Below are positions 23,626 through 35,025 of a stretch of DNA of 64,000 nt, one piece after another. The DNA comes from Choristoneura fumiferana (Eukaryota > Arthropoda > Insecta > Lepidoptera > Tortricidae), in contig NC_133501.1 in the NCBI RefSeq assembly GCF_025370935.1, forward strand, positions 2,624,652-2,688,651, read 5' to 3'. Position numbers and translations under genes: made by a program. The first letter of the stretch is position 1. Each line of letters begins with the position of its first letter. The notes under the pieces are model-generated. The model saw only the letters and a program-made list of their open reading frames with translations, had not been told where the DNA came from and made no database searches.

Positions 23626-24596
23626 GCTACATGCAGTCAAATCTGGTCACGTTACATTTAGCGATAAAGCCGAAAATGTTGAGTTTTATCGCTGAAAAAA
23701 AACCTTCAATGTCGGCAAAAACAGTGTAATTTTTCTTTCATTCACTCCAATTTCCTTTATTTGTACCACTGCCACGACTGCTACTAAATGAGATTAAGAA
23801 ATCAGCTTCCAAGACCAAGATCAATATTGCAAGAAGCCATCTTGTCCCTGCTGCTCGACGCGGCGACTTGAAGCTACTTTTTTGAGTCGCGGGAAATCAA
23901 AATCACCTTCAAAATGGGGTCACGTGACCAGATTTATCGCTGCATACGAGCGACTAGCGACTGCATGTGAGGCACCCTAATAACTAAAAGACCGTAACGT
24001 CAAAACCACGACACTAACGCCATCTAGCGATATTTCGCCTGTCTTTTAGCCATCATTCTATTTAGTACGTCCAATCAAACAAATAACGATGAAGATGCGC
24101 CGTGACGTCACACCGTGCTACATGTCATTTTTTGTTTGATTTAACAATCTAACTGAAAAACAGTTTTTTTACCCAGGAATTTTAATTCTTGGAAGACAAA
24201 GTCGCGCGGAATAGCTAGTGCCGGAAAGGAAAACCCGATGGCTATTCGTATAATATGTTTCCAGTAGATTATAGCGTCAAAAATAACTTCGAACCGTTTA
24301 TGGTTAAACCATATTTCTCTTAACTAAATGTTAAATCTAAAAATGAGATACATATTGAACTTAATAGCTGGAACTAGAATGACTAATTTATGAGTGACTA
24401 AGGAGCTTTAAGAGTATTAGATGAAATTCTGGGCAATACTCACTTGTACCAAGCAATTATACAGTCAACCAATGATGGTTTGTATGACAGGCCAGTTGCG
24501 CCAATTTAGTATTGCGAAATTCGTATGACAACTTTTGCGTAGCGTTAAATACATAAATGAGCCTATCGCAAGCAAGACTGTACAGTACCCGGCATT

Positions 24597-25027
24597 AAGA
24601 TTGCACATCGGTCTTCGGAAAAAAGGAATCGGCTGTTTACGACGATTCCCGAACACTGGCGACCGTCCATCAATCATCGTATTTATTAAGTGACGTTTTA
24701 TATCAAATAAATACTGCACCTTTATGGACTTAATTAGTTTACGTCAAATTAATGACATGTAAACTTCGGATATCTATAGAGAGCTGTTGCAACTACTAGA
24801 AAAAGGAATAGTTCCCTCTTTTTCCTAAATATACCATCGTACAATTTAAAGTTTTGGGATGTTTCAACAACTCTTTATTATATATTTTCATCTAAATGCG
24901 TCCGTACTCTATTGCACCTGTACAACGACTGACAAACGTCACATAAGTAGTGTGTGACAACGCTCTACGAAGCCGAAATTAGCCGAGTCTCTTTCCAAAG
25001 ACCGATGTGCAATCTTTATGGCCGGGT
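24597..25027. repeat. MITE family A, copy 2
   Basis: The copy is the same orientation as 1341-1750, starting acccggcattaagattgcac and ending at ggccgggt. Relative to copy 1 it has an insertion of about 20 bp after cgaacactggcga. Confidence 0.8.
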
Positions 25028-26530
25028 ACCTACTGTAACGTCAAACGGACCTTACGATTCCAACGCCATCTAGCAATATTTCGCCTGTCAACCCTCATTG
25101 GATCTCTAGGCCACTCTAGGCATTTCATTCAAATAGCATTGTATTGAGAAATAAAATCATTCACTAAGATTCTACGGTAGCCCATGAATGAAATAGCATG
25201 AATGGCCTTTGGAAAAATGTGGGTAGTCAACTAGCATTTTTCCCCATCTATGCTCATGCACTGTGTAATTGTCAATGCTGCACGGCGAGACAAGATAGCG
25301 AATTCAAATTGTTGCATGCATGTCCGAAAAACATTAATGCTCTTAAAAATCTTAGATTTTTGAAGTAAAAAAAAAAAAGGTTTCTCATTTCTTCCCTAGG
25401 GGTAAAATAGTGAGAACCACCCAATAATTCGTACAACGGCCAGCAGCAAAGTTTTATTTGAGCAATGAAATTAATAAAGCATATTTAGATTCGTAATGCC
25501 TTGCCTAGCCGTTAGTCGGGGAAATTTTAAACATGGGGTAAAATCGGACCGCTTACCCAAACAGTCTCAAATCCTGCAGCATTTTTTTTAAATCGGTTGT
25601 GAAGCTAAGCCAGCAAAATCTAACAATTGCATTTTCCACTAAGTTTATAAACGTTACAAATTTTATTAAAATAGATATTGCTTGTAAATAATGCCGATTA
25701 TAACTTATGTAATATAACATTTTGAGGTACTGAAACATAAGCTCAATAGTAGCAGTGAGAATGTTTCCATGGGAGCATAAATCGGGGCAATTTGTATATT
25801 TTAACTGACGCGATTAGTCGATTCCTCATGCATCCGCTCTACGTTATAGAAGCAGACATTAAAAATGAAAAATTTCTCAGTACCACAAACGCATTTGTGC
25901 TTAGATGCCTGCAAAATTGTGACAGCGGCAGTTGACCTGATAAACAAAGATATGAAGTGATGTGCTATATTATGTGATATTCATTACACTTAGGCTATTT
26001 ATTCACTAACTCCAAAACACACATGGTAAAAACGCTATACAAAATTTGGTCGTTTTTTTACAGTAATTCTTACATTATAATACAGTAAAATGTACTCAAA
26101 AATGTATCACTTAGTACGTATAGATTGACAATATTCATCTAAAATTCACTAACCCTGACTATACATTAGCATTTAGCGTTTGCTTTTCAGTGGGGTAAAT
26201 ACGGACGGTACGGTTTACCCCTGTTATAAATGAGTTAGGCCCGTAAAACCCACTTTCCCGAAATGAGCACTTTCTTCAAATACTCATTTCTCTATACTGT
26301 TGCTATGGCGCTACTTGCATGTCACGTCACATACTAGTATTTCTTTCTCTGTCTATCTCGAATTTCAAACCTTTATTACTCTTTTACATGTAAAGTAGAT
26401 TAAAAATTGTTTTTGATTCACATACATTGACAGCTTTGATTAAAAAAATAAATAAAAAATAGTCAAGTACCGTAATAGTTGACAGTACTTACATTTCGAG
26501 AAAATGTGTTTGACGAGCCTACAGCCACCC

Positions 26531-26725
26531 GGCACCCGACCAGAACCGTCTCGCCTCGAGCGGTTAGTATTCTTCATATGGATTTGTATGGGCATGCGCT
26601 CACTACATTAACTCCGTAGCGTCACCGGATCGCCTCACTCGCGAGGTTGCCACGCGCGGACGGCGCGTGGACCACCTGTCGACAACAAGTGGACGCCGAA
26701 AGTCGAGGCGGTGCTGGTCGGGTAC
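26531..26725. repeat. GC-rich MITE (TIR acccgaccag)
   Basis: The left ggcacccgaccagaaccg is mirrored by cggtgctggtcgggtacc at the right end. The interior is GC-rich and includes a cgcgcggacggcgcgtgg palindrome. Confidence 0.75.
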
Positions 26726-27527
26726 CTTAAGCATATAAATTTAATCGTTTATGCGAAGGACAACTCGATATGGGTAAAAAAACTTACGCGAGATCCTTTT
26801 AGCATGTAGTAGTACAAAATTACAAGAAACTTAAGTCATTTTTTCTGATTTGGAACGTCAATGTGTCTATGCGAAATTACAACTACATATAAGAGCCCTT
26901 TCTAAGTTTTTTACATATAATTATAAATAGGTACGAATGCGAAAAAGGGCTTAGATAGAGGTGAGCTTTTTAGGGTTCCACACTTATAGGGTGCTAAATG
27001 CCCGGTGACTACGGCTCGGCTGTCTATCACAGTGCTATATATAGATAGGTTGGATGACTGCCGTCTACCCTATTGTATAGTGGTACGGAATCCTTCACAT
27101 TTGAGTTGAATTCTCATCTGACCGGTTTTAAATCACCCTAATGACCTGTTCGACGACTATACAAGTTCCGTATATAATTTATGTATGACATATATATATA
27201 TATATAGGTCATGTCGTCAATTTATAAAAAAAAACCATATGTTTAGAAAAAGTAGATCATATGATAAGTTCTGGGATAGTATTAGTTTTACAAATTTGAC
27301 ACAAAAAAATTGTGCATTCCTGTTTTCTGAAGATGCCATTTTTTAATTTAAATAATAAAAAAATTGCAATACGGATGCTTTTACATTGATATTTTGCTAT
27401 TGGATCCAATTCCTTGTAGCTGCGGTATTTAATATAATTGCTTGAACTCTGATCTGAAATAATAATAAAAATATATATATATATGTCTCACATTTCATAA
27501 GACACGACGTGCATAGAATTCCATACC

Positions 27528-27732
27528 AAAGGCTGATGCACACCAGATGCGTGTGCACTGTGCATGACGTGACACACACACGCACCAGTTGTAATGTATG
27601 AAACTGTATAGAAAGATGCCAGTACGCACGCCACGCATCTCGTCTGGTATCTTTCTATACAGTTTCATACATTACAACTGGTGCGTGTGCGTGTCACGTC
27701 ACCCACACGCATCTGGTGTGCATCGGCCTTTA
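27528..27732. repeat. Foldback MITE, about 90-bp arms
   Basis: The left arm begins aaaggctgatgcacaccaga and includes cagttgtaatgtatgaaact. The right arm is the reverse complement, ending tggtgtgcatcggccttt, with a loop of about 20 bp. Confidence 0.88.
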
Positions 27733-28261
27733 AGGAGGGTGGTTAATTGGGGTTTGTACAAGCGCCTGATGGAAATGCAAGATAATTACGAAGATTGCAA
27801 CAACGTAGCTAGGCCCTGAGCCTTATTTTATAATTTTTTTCGTCTACCGTATATTCATTCGCTTCGCCATCGCATTTCTATACGCACGATACTTGCTGTT
27901 ATTTAAACTATTATTAAATCATATTTTGAGTACTTTGGGATTATAATACACCCCGTTGTGTCGTCGAAGACAGGGTTATCTATATTTTTTACAATGTATA
28001 GTAAATCGACAACCATTTCGAGATAATTGTTTTTTAAATCGTCTCCTGTAGTTATTAAATTTTAATATAATGCAATGTATTTATTACAATTGACAAGTGG
28101 ATTATACTTTTCAATTCGTTATACTGTTATGAGAATAATATGAAATTTGACATAATAATGAGACTAGTGGCATCCTAGAGTGTCATATCTAGATAATCCC
28201 AATTAAACACGGTGTGTGTACCTTGGGCGTCCATCAACGAGATGGGAGGATGACCTGTGGC

Positions 28262-28388
28262 CGTATTGTCTAATCTAACACTGACGTTTGCGATCACATT
28301 TACTATCTCTTCCGACCCTCATCTCTTACACCGTGTGACAGAAAGAAGTGGTGAAACAATTACGATTTCAAGTGTGTTAGACATAATG
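28262..28388. repeat. MITE family D, copy 3 (left arm)
   Basis: The copy runs from attgtctaatctaacactga to gtgtgttagacat, with the diagnostic ccgtgtgacagaaagaagtg inside. It is just downstream of the PDZ-gene stop codon and is mirrored at 63525-63651. Confidence 0.78.
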
Positions 28389-28422
28389 ATGATTTACCTT
28401 ACGCGGCAAGCGAGCGCGAGCC

Positions 28423-28554
28423 TCATCTCAAGCCGAGCAAAGTCTTATTGGCCTTGAGTGCGGACCGTATCTTCTTGACGAGCGCCGCCGGCTGTATCAG
28501 CACCGACACCTCAGTGCCGTGGGCTCCTATCCTGTTCATTTCCTCTTCGCTGCC
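28423..28554 (-). pseudogene. PDZ gene, last exon, inverted duplicate copy
   Basis: On the minus strand, after ttgcAG, this reads GSEEEMNRIGAHGTEVSVLI to a TGA stop (44 codons with stop). It is the same peptide as at 63359-63490. The exon itself is intact. It is classed with the duplicate because upstream exons of this copy are missing or frame-disrupted. On this arm the gene points back toward the transporter gene. Confidence 0.7.
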
Positions 28555-28576
28555 CTGCAAGAATATTTTATCATTA

Positions 28577-28965
28577 AAGGCACGGCGGCTGCAATGGCCG
28601 AAACAGAAAAATACCGTAAATATGAGCTTCATATTTGCGGCTTTTGGTGTTGAAACTGTTGATCCGTGGGGACCCGAAGCTACAAAACTTTTTAATTGTT
28701 TTAAAAAGAAGCTTGCCCGTTCTACAGGTGACCTGATCGTAGGGCTGGCTCTTTCTTCGGTCAACGTATTACCATTGCCGTACAACGAGGACACGCAGCC
28801 AGCCTTATGGACACCCTGCCCAATAGCAGCGAATTGGGTGATATTTGCCAATATAAATTTTTAAGTTTAGATTAGGTTAGTTTTAGCTCCTATTTTTATT
28901 TATATTTGTTAATTATTGTATATATTGTGTGTTATTTATTAAATAAATTTAATGTCATAATATAT
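28577..28965 (+). mobile_element. 5'-truncated non-LTR retrotransposon, 3' end
   Basis: On +, an ORF end reads FAAFGVETVDPWGPEATKLF and KKLARSTGDLIVGLALSS, then a stop at 28862-28864 and an AT-rich 3'UTR. This resembles the C-terminus of LINE reverse-transcriptase polyproteins. It sits antisense in the last PDZ-gene intron, about 20 bp from the acceptor. It is mirrored in the right arm. Confidence 0.6.
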
Positions 28966-29019
28966 TTAGAGAAAAGGTTTTATTTACACAAGGTCTCTTA
29001 ACCACAAACGTTACAAGTA

Positions 29020-29157
29020 GTACAGTCACCAGCACCAATATCTGACACAACAAAGCGTGCATAAATATCTGATACGACTCTATTCCTAGTGCCAGTAGGG
29101 CGTGTCAGATATTTTTGCTCGCTCCGGTGTGGCAGATATTAATGCTGGTGACTGTAC
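29020..29157. repeat. MITE with perfect 15-bp TIR (left arm)
   Basis: The ends gtacagtcaccagca and tgctggtgactgtac are exact complements. The interior has a second inverted pair around atatctgacac. It is mirrored at 62756-62893. Confidence 0.85.
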
Positions 29158-29664
29158 AATCCTACATAAAAAAGTTATTTTTGTATGACAAATCAACAAA
29201 ACGCCTTATGCTTGAATACTGGCTGGTGATTTATAGCGTGGAACAGGGTAGGGAGCGCTAGTGCCGGTGGCGCCCTGCTGCAGCGGAAACTACCAACTGC
29301 CTACCTTTTTTTCGGGGAGAGAATGCAGTACGCTTCCGCCTCGCCGGGGGACCGGGACGGTTATGCTGGACTCTCGGAGCAGATGGCCCCGGCGTACCCA
29401 CATAAGTCTCCCCGGTGAGGTGGTGCAAACCTATTGTTAACATAAGTATACAGTGTAAATGCATACATATAATGTATTTCTTAATGCTGTTTCAGTGATA
29501 TTAAATATACTTCAACCGATAAATTGTGTATCAATTATCCGTTGCGTCTTCCCCCTGCCTCTCCTCACCGGAAATTCCGCCTCAGGCAGGGCCACAGGAA
29601 CGCTTGTGGCTTACTTCTGCGACGGAATCGAGCCAATGCACGCCAATGCTGATGATAATGATAC

Positions 29665-29791
29665 CTTGAGCAAGTTGACGGGGCGGTTGTTGACCTCGGT
29701 GACGGCCCCAGCGCCCGGCGGCGGCAGGCCGCGCGCGGGCGGCGACGCGGCTCCACTGACGTTATGCTGCACTCGCTGTCTAGCTTTATAC
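29665..29791 (-). pseudogene. PDZ gene, PDZ-core exon, inverted duplicate copy
   Basis: The minus-strand reading starts IKLDSECSITSVEP and ends GAVTEVNNRPVNLLK before the GTATC donor, but the two pieces are in different frames. The exon is 127 bp, where 128 or 131 bp would keep the phase. Single-base differences lie in a C/G-rich block (about 29715-29750). The counterpart at 62113-62241 is broken at a different spot. Confidence 0.65.
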
Positions 29792-30058
29792 CTGAGGGGG
29801 CACAGAGTTAGCATGAAGGACGTAGCATGTATCTGTGCACCTAACTATATATCGCATCGGCAAGACAGTTCCGGAAGCTAAAGGCTGCGATGCCAACAGA
29901 GATGCGAGAGATTTATTTTGCGGTAAAATGCGTATTCCATTTGGACAGCTATTCAGAGACGTATGGAACTCACGGTGCGCGAGTTTGACTCGCACTTGGT
30001 CAGTTTTTACAATGTGTTTCTAGTTACAGTATATTTAAGTACCAGCAATAGAACATAC

Positions 30059-30131
30059 CTAACGTTTCGTGGTCCCTTTTGCTGAGAACGTATATCTTGC
30101 CGAGCGGCACACGATGAAACAGAATGTCCAC
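30059..30131 (-). pseudogene. PDZ gene, 73-bp exon, inverted duplicate copy
   Basis: The minus strand reads VDILFHRVPLGKIYVLSKRD, then HETL and one base of the next codon, between a tattgcAG acceptor and a GTATGTTC donor. It is intact and encodes the same peptide as 61775-61847. Confidence 0.7.
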
Positions 30132-30177
30132 CTGCAATATGAAATTTGACTTAAAAAAATATACAACATGATGCCAT

Positions 30178-30317
30178 GGGGGACCTCGTCGATAAATACA
30201 CAAGTGATACTTTGGGTAAAACTCGTCGATGAAATATACGACGTACCTACATTGGGGAAATTACGTCGATAAATATACAAGGTGACACATTGGGAAAAAC
30301 TCGTCGATAAATTAGTT
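30178..30317 (-). repeat. Tandem repeat, period about 40 bp, 3.5 copies
   Basis: The core ctcgtcgataaat(at)aca plus a tttggg/attggg block recurs four times with small changes. The same array is mirrored at about 61587-61735. Confidence 0.7.
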
Positions 30318-30564
30318 TTCTGAAGTGGTAGGATGCCTGGTTTTGAGCATTATAACAATCGTGGAGTGTTTCCATACAAATTATCTGGGAATCAAAACCA
30401 ATAGGTCCAGTTGTTGTAGAAACTTGTAAAATGAAAGCAGCTCTTATATTACATCCAATAAGTCTGAAAATCTTATTTATTAATTGTCTGTCGGCAACCA
30501 ATCTAAAATGACCCCACGCTGCGTACAAATTGCTTAGAAGCAGCGCTCTACTAACACTGGTCAT
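30247..30564 (-). CDS. Unrecognised 105-codon ORF (left arm)
   Basis: It starts MTSVSRALLLSNLYAAWGHF and has an interior PIGFDSQIICMETLHDCYNA. It lies in the intron between two PDZ exons on the same strand as that gene and ends by running into the 40-bp tandem repeat. The right-arm copy is almost identical. A possible donor (AACCAG|GTATCC) exists only in the right copy. I do not recognise the protein; it may be a retained exon, an element fragment or chance. Confidence 0.25.
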   Translation of the reverse strand: MTSVSRALLLSNLYAAWGHFRLVADRQLINKIFRLIGCNIRAAFILQVSTTTGPIGFDSQIICMETLHDCYNAQNQASYHFRKLIYRRVFPNVSPCIFIDVISPM

Positions 30565-31270
30565 TCATTTATACCTACAAATTTGTAGGGACTCTAGTGC
30601 CCAAGTCCAACTCGCAATTCATGAATTGAAACAATTATGCGAGAAATGTGTGTTCATGCAGTTCCTCCACTCCACACTGCGAGAACGCACATAAATCACA
30701 CAAACCCATCTATCACCACCACCACACTACACTGATGCGTTTGGAACTCAACCAGAGCCCATCTTCAGGGCAACACGAAGCTACCAGATGTTAGACTCAG
30801 TTGATATGGACCTCCGCAAAGTAACGCCTGGAACTGGCATTTCGACCGCTTTCTCAATCTCGTATCTACCCGAATTGTATACAACAAATCAACACTATCA
30901 TACTTAACATAAAGATAATAGTGAATATTACTGCAATGTTCTGCCGTCAGAATGCAGCACCAGCACAAACCATGAACAGTTTTTTTTAATGTCTAATGTC
31001 TTTTAAATGTCCGTAGGATGCCTTAATATCACATAATTTTGATTCATTTTTGAAAATACAAGCTCTATTGTTACTATCGATGTAAATATTATGTTATTTT
31101 GTTACTAATAAATATTTCATGATCCGTCATGGCCACAAACAATGAAGAGAACTGACGTTGTCACGGCGGTCCCTATTCTAAAGCAATTTAATGTGGCTAG
31201 ATACGAGGTTGAGAAAGTAAGCGTTCGATTCATCCAATATTTTTTAAATTCCGTGTTTGCCGTTACTGAC

Positions 31271-31400
31271 CTGCGGGCTGCGCGCTTCGATGACGAGGCT
31301 CCTCGCGTGGCGCGCGTCCCGCGGCGCGTCCCCGGAGCGCCCCACGCGGTCCCCGCAGCGCCCGCCGCAACCACGCGCCGCCGCGGCCCACCACGCTATC
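31271..31400 (-). pseudogene. PDZ gene, GC-rich exon, inverted duplicate copy
   Basis: This is a 130-bp exon on the minus strand, preceded by an AG and followed by GTCAGTAAC. Its 3' part reads DARHARSLVIEARSPQ in a frame that joins in phase 0 to the next exon. The first part reads IAWWAAAAR. Five single-base indels in C/G runs separate it from 60483-60611. Its length keeps the phase, whereas the right copy's does not. Confidence 0.6.
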
Positions 31401-32223
31401 CTGGGGGGGGACATGTGACTCCAGGGGTTACGTGACCCATATACGGGGGGCGGGGAGTCTTCAAAGTTGCTTGGTCACAGGGGCGGGGGAGCGGTCTTAG
31501 GTTTTCGTCACGTAGTCAATATCCTCTAACTCTCTTTAAACTCACAGGTTACTGATGGACGTACGTCGGAACATCAGCTGATTAAAAACTGACAGTCTTC
31601 ACTAGTAATAGTCGTCTTGGGGCCACGCCGCAAGTGCCGTATTCAATAAAAACCAAATTATATGAACCAGATTAACTTCTTTTTTTTATTTACAACCACA
31701 TTTATGAATTACTATATAATACTTAATCAATAGGTGGAAATTAAGTTGAAGCTTTCGATTGTACTTTGCACGGCTCGCGACGCTCGGCTCGCTTAACACT
31801 TCTACCTCTACTAGTCTATTACATTAAACTAACCGCAAAATGTCACTGCACGCGGGGTCCTAAAACGTGTTTTGCGTAGTGTTGTGCTTGTGTCGAGCAC
31901 ACGCTATCTATAGAACTAAAATAGTGAGTAATGTATGCGCTTCCAAGCAATTAGAAGATGATCAAAAAAAACGGTCACTTCTATTATTTATTTGTTATAA
32001 TCAGCACTCATTAATCAATCATATTTATTAAAATAATTACTGCACATACAAAAAAAAGATTTACTGATTTTAATTTTGTAACATTTAACATTTACCGATA
32101 ACATTTCGATACGCGTGCTGTGCTTCAACGCGCGTTGCCGTAAGACCCATAAGTGCGAGTGAGCGCGCGATATGCTCCACTGTGCTCACACTCGCACCTT
32201 TAGAATGAAACCGACACCGAATT

Positions 32224-32404
32224 TTTTATTTTATTTGACTGGATGGCAAACGAGCAAGCGAGTCTCCTGATGGTAAGAGATCACCACCGCCCATAAACAT
32301 CAACACCAGGGGTATTGCAGATGCGTTGCCAACCTAGAGGCCTAAGATGGGATACCTACTCCTACCTTAAAGGCCGGCAACGCACTTGTGACTCTTCTGG
32401 TGTG
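32224..32404 (+). repeat. Dispersed lepidopteran repeat G, copy 1, cut by gap
   Basis: It opens with gactggatggcaaacgagca and includes ctcctgatggtaagagatca and ttgccaacctagaggcctaa. After about 32355 it switches to a different ending (aaggccggcaacgcacttgt) than the other copies, then runs into N. Other copies are at 52520-52813, 53128-53403 and 54709-54964 (minus). Confidence 0.8.
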
Positions 32405-32504
32405 NNNNNNNNNNNNNNNNNNNNNNNNNNNNNNNNNNNNNNNNNNNNNNNNNNNNNNNNNNNNNNNNNNNNNNNNNNNNNNNNNNNNNNNNNNNNNNNN
32501 NNNN
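32405..32504. other. Assembly gap, 100 N
   Basis: The run is exactly 100 N, the usual placeholder for a scaffold join of unknown size. Order and orientation of sequence across it should not be assumed. Confidence 0.95.
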
Positions 32505-32780
32505 CGTTGTATACCTTTTTTTTTCTTGTCTTCGCTGATATGCCTTTTTGGATTCATCTCTCCACTTTTTTCTTAGAGCTCTTTGAGCTCTTAGGGGTAA
32601 ATCGTGTATGTTCAGTACTTTTCCTTCCTGTTTTCGACGCTCATACTTTTCTTTATTTTTTCGTTTATACTCCGCATATAATTCAGGATTTCTCATAATT
32701 TTTTCATATCTCTTCTTTTCATTTTCCCTTTTACGTGCTAACAGCTCTTCTCTGGTCTTTTTATTATTCGGTTTTCCCAT
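32505..32780 (-). CDS. Highly charged hypothetical protein, C-terminus lost in gap
   Basis: On the minus strand an ATG at 32780 opens 92 codons before the N run. The reading starts MGKPNNKKTREELLARKREN and continues with YERRKQEGK and RALRKKWRDESKK. About 40% of residues are Lys, Arg or Glu in a pattern suited to a long single helix or coiled coil. I know similar 'KKTREELLARKRE' proteins as multi-copy unnamed families in Lepidoptera, with no assigned function. The 3' end is missing because of the gap. It could be carried by a mobile element. Confidence 0.55.
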
Positions 32781-34610
32781 TTTGCCCCTAAAATATCATA
32801 AATTATTTATTAGTTATTCTAAACATATATTTTTTAAGTTTTTTTTAGTTATGCTCTTATTCACAAAAGCATAATGGTATAACATGAATTGTATTAGTTA
32901 TACTGTGATACCTCAAACACAAGACGACTTATTCCCTTAATTGCGACTGTTCTATGGTTACAACAATATTTATTCTACCCTAGTTATGCCTTTATATACT
33001 ATTTATGTCCACTTTGTTTGGGAACAACACAAGTTGTCTTATTTGTAAAAAAAAATAAGTGTAGACGTGTCTTTAGGACGGATGTTTTTTTTTAGTTAAA
33101 AGCACTTGTACTTGCACCTTTAGATTTATAAAAAATTGCAGATAAGTAGAAATATGCCTTTAGAAACAGCGAGTTATGCCCCTAGCGCAATCGAAAAAAC
33201 TGGGTGAGAGGATAGCTAGAGATATGTCCTTTTCTCACAATATATAATAAAAACATAGGGACATACATAAGTCGTCTTATCCCCCTTTTCACTGGAGGCA
33301 CTGATTTATTATAATTATTATTGTAATGACGACTCCACCCAAACAAAAATTATTACTTCCACATCAACCCGAATAGCGAATTCGTAAATGCCACTCAAAA
33401 TTATTTATTACTTTAACTTGCCAAGAGTCACTTTAACATGTACGTAAGTCTCTTTAGCCTGCCAATAGTCACGTTAACCTGTACATTGATTACAAGTGAA
33501 AGTGACACAGGTTACAGTGAAAAGTAGGTATACTAGACGATTACTTAAAAACTATTAATAATATGAATGCCCCACTTTCAGTGTAACCAGGTATGAGTAT
33601 ATAGAACATTTTAATTAGATAAGTAAAAATCGTCCCATACCAATATCATCAAATAATCGAGACAAGTTAAAGTTAACATACCTGTTACAAACTCCCGATT
33701 CCCGCCTTCAATCACTTATCACCACAAAAATACATTTGAACCGCCGCGAACGCTCTGCACGGCGGATAGATGGATACTGACGGAATGTTTTGCCCCAATT
33801 TATGGTCACAAAAGATTATCTCTGTGTGAGTGAGACGCTGTACTGTGAACACACAGATAACAGTGAAAATATCGCTGGACAAATTTCGGGCGTGGATATT
33901 GTTGTTTTAAAATGATATATAAAATCCGTGCAATATATTTTTAATAAAGTTATATTTCTGTTATCATAAAGCGCTATATTTGTTCAACATAAAATCGTAT
34001 ACGAATAAAATACAGAACTAAAACTCGAAGAGTGTCGCGTTTGGACAAGACAGGTTACAGTAAAAACAGGCACTATCTATTTTTTTTTATTAAACTGATA
34101 AATTGAAATTTAATAAAAAGGCCAGGCCTTTGTGTATTCGATTGGGGTTTACCTGTGAACATTTTTATTTTTTCTGAAAACGACAAATTGCGCATACTTT
34201 CTACTCAAAAACTAAATGACAGGTTGAGGTGCCACTATTTTTGGAACTGCCCTCCTGATTAATTCAATTGGCAAATAATATATTTCCACCGATTTTTGGT
34301 AATCCCGGTCATTCGCTTAGGTTTTATTTCCAGCTTGTGGCCATCCGAAATGTTGAACAACGCGGGAGTGTACTGAGAGGTCACTGAGTGGCTACTACGA
34401 ACTTGAGGACCAAAGACCACTTCGCTCTGTTCCTTTCGTTCGCACACCATTCGACAGTAGCGTCAATGGTAGGTAATTTACGAAATCCCTAATTTGTTTG
34501 ACTCATGCCGTGTTTAAGTGATTTGGATTAATGTCTAAGTTAGAATACACCCCCCCCCCCCCGTTTATGCAGTCTTTCATCGTCGTTTTTGTTCGTATTG
34601 CTCATATTAT
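32781..34610. other. AT-rich stretch upstream of the charged ORF
   Basis: I see no coding exon. Recurrent short phrases such as 'tatgcctttata' and 'caagttgtctta/taagtcgtctta' occur between 32920 and 33290, and 'caggttacagt(g/a)aaaa' at about 33508 and 34050. A 13-base C run sits at 34550-34562, just before the copia LTR. Confidence 0.5.
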
Positions 34611-34942
34611 TGTTGGACATTGTATGGTCTCACAATGTTTATTGACTTTACAATACATGATAGGCTTTAATATATTTTTGTATATAGCAACTTTTTGTTA
34701 GCTCTATGTTTATCCATAGACTCTGGCCTCTCTTCTCTTTCCGCTGTCATGTTGGGACGACATACTTTTTCGTGTGTAATGATTAATATTAAAAACTTAT
34801 TATTGTACCGCTTTTATTCTGTGCAATAAAGTAATACAATACAGCAAGTGAGTTATTCTTCGTTGCGCTGGCTCTCCACTTGAAGTTCAGCTGCTCGCCT
34901 GCAGACACCCACTTGGACGATCAAAACGTGCTCCTCTTAACA
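34611..34942 (+). repeat. 5' LTR of the copia element
   Basis: It begins TGTTGGACAT and ends CTTAACA, giving the TG...CA ends and the TGTT/AACA short inverted repeat. It holds a poly(A)-type signal (gcaataaagt at about 34822). The primer-binding site starts directly after it. No second LTR is present to confirm the borders. Confidence 0.65.
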
Positions 34943-34955
34943 GGTTTGGGCCCAG
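34943..34955 (+). promoter_or_regulatory. Primer-binding site of the copia element
   Basis: ggtttgggcccag directly follows the LTR. From memory, copia-type elements prime from an internal initiator-Met tRNA fragment with a site close to ggttatgggcccag, and this matches with one base changed and one missing. Confidence 0.6.
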
Positions 34956-35025
34956 GTAATCGAAATAAATCGGCCGTCTGCATTTGCGAAGTGCCTGATA
35001 TTTATGCGCAGATTGCTCAGCAAGA

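Larger units (their letters stand above)
21517..27911. other. Repeat-rich stretch without supported exons
   Basis: The stretch contains one SINE, a second copy of element F, a second copy of MITE A, and two foldback elements, all listed. The rest is AT-rich with simple (AT)n runs near 27187-27206 and 27475-27483. I see no coding signal. Confidence 0.6.
27912..32355 (-). repeat. Left arm of a large inverted duplication (PDZ-gene 3' region)
   Basis: The whole block is the near-identical reverse complement of 54840-64000, except that the right arm carries an extra insertion at about 55270-59990. Shared landmarks in mirrored order are the four PDZ exons, MITE D, a LINE 3' fragment, the 138-bp MITE at 29020-29157, the 40-bp tandem repeat at 30178-30317 and the 105-codon ORF. 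The match ends at about 32355 inside a dispersed repeat, 50 bp before the 100-N gap. The other end runs past the window edge at 64000. Confidence 0.9.

Noticed and set aside
28448..28864. 138-codon + strand ORF in the left arm
   Set aside because: Its first half is antisense to the PDZ last exon and only the second half is a real (LINE) coding remnant.
27912..32355. Left arm as a second complete PDZ gene
   Set aside because: Only the last four exons are present; counterparts of 45353, 52200 and 54257 are absent on the minus strand near the arm, and exons are frame-disrupted.
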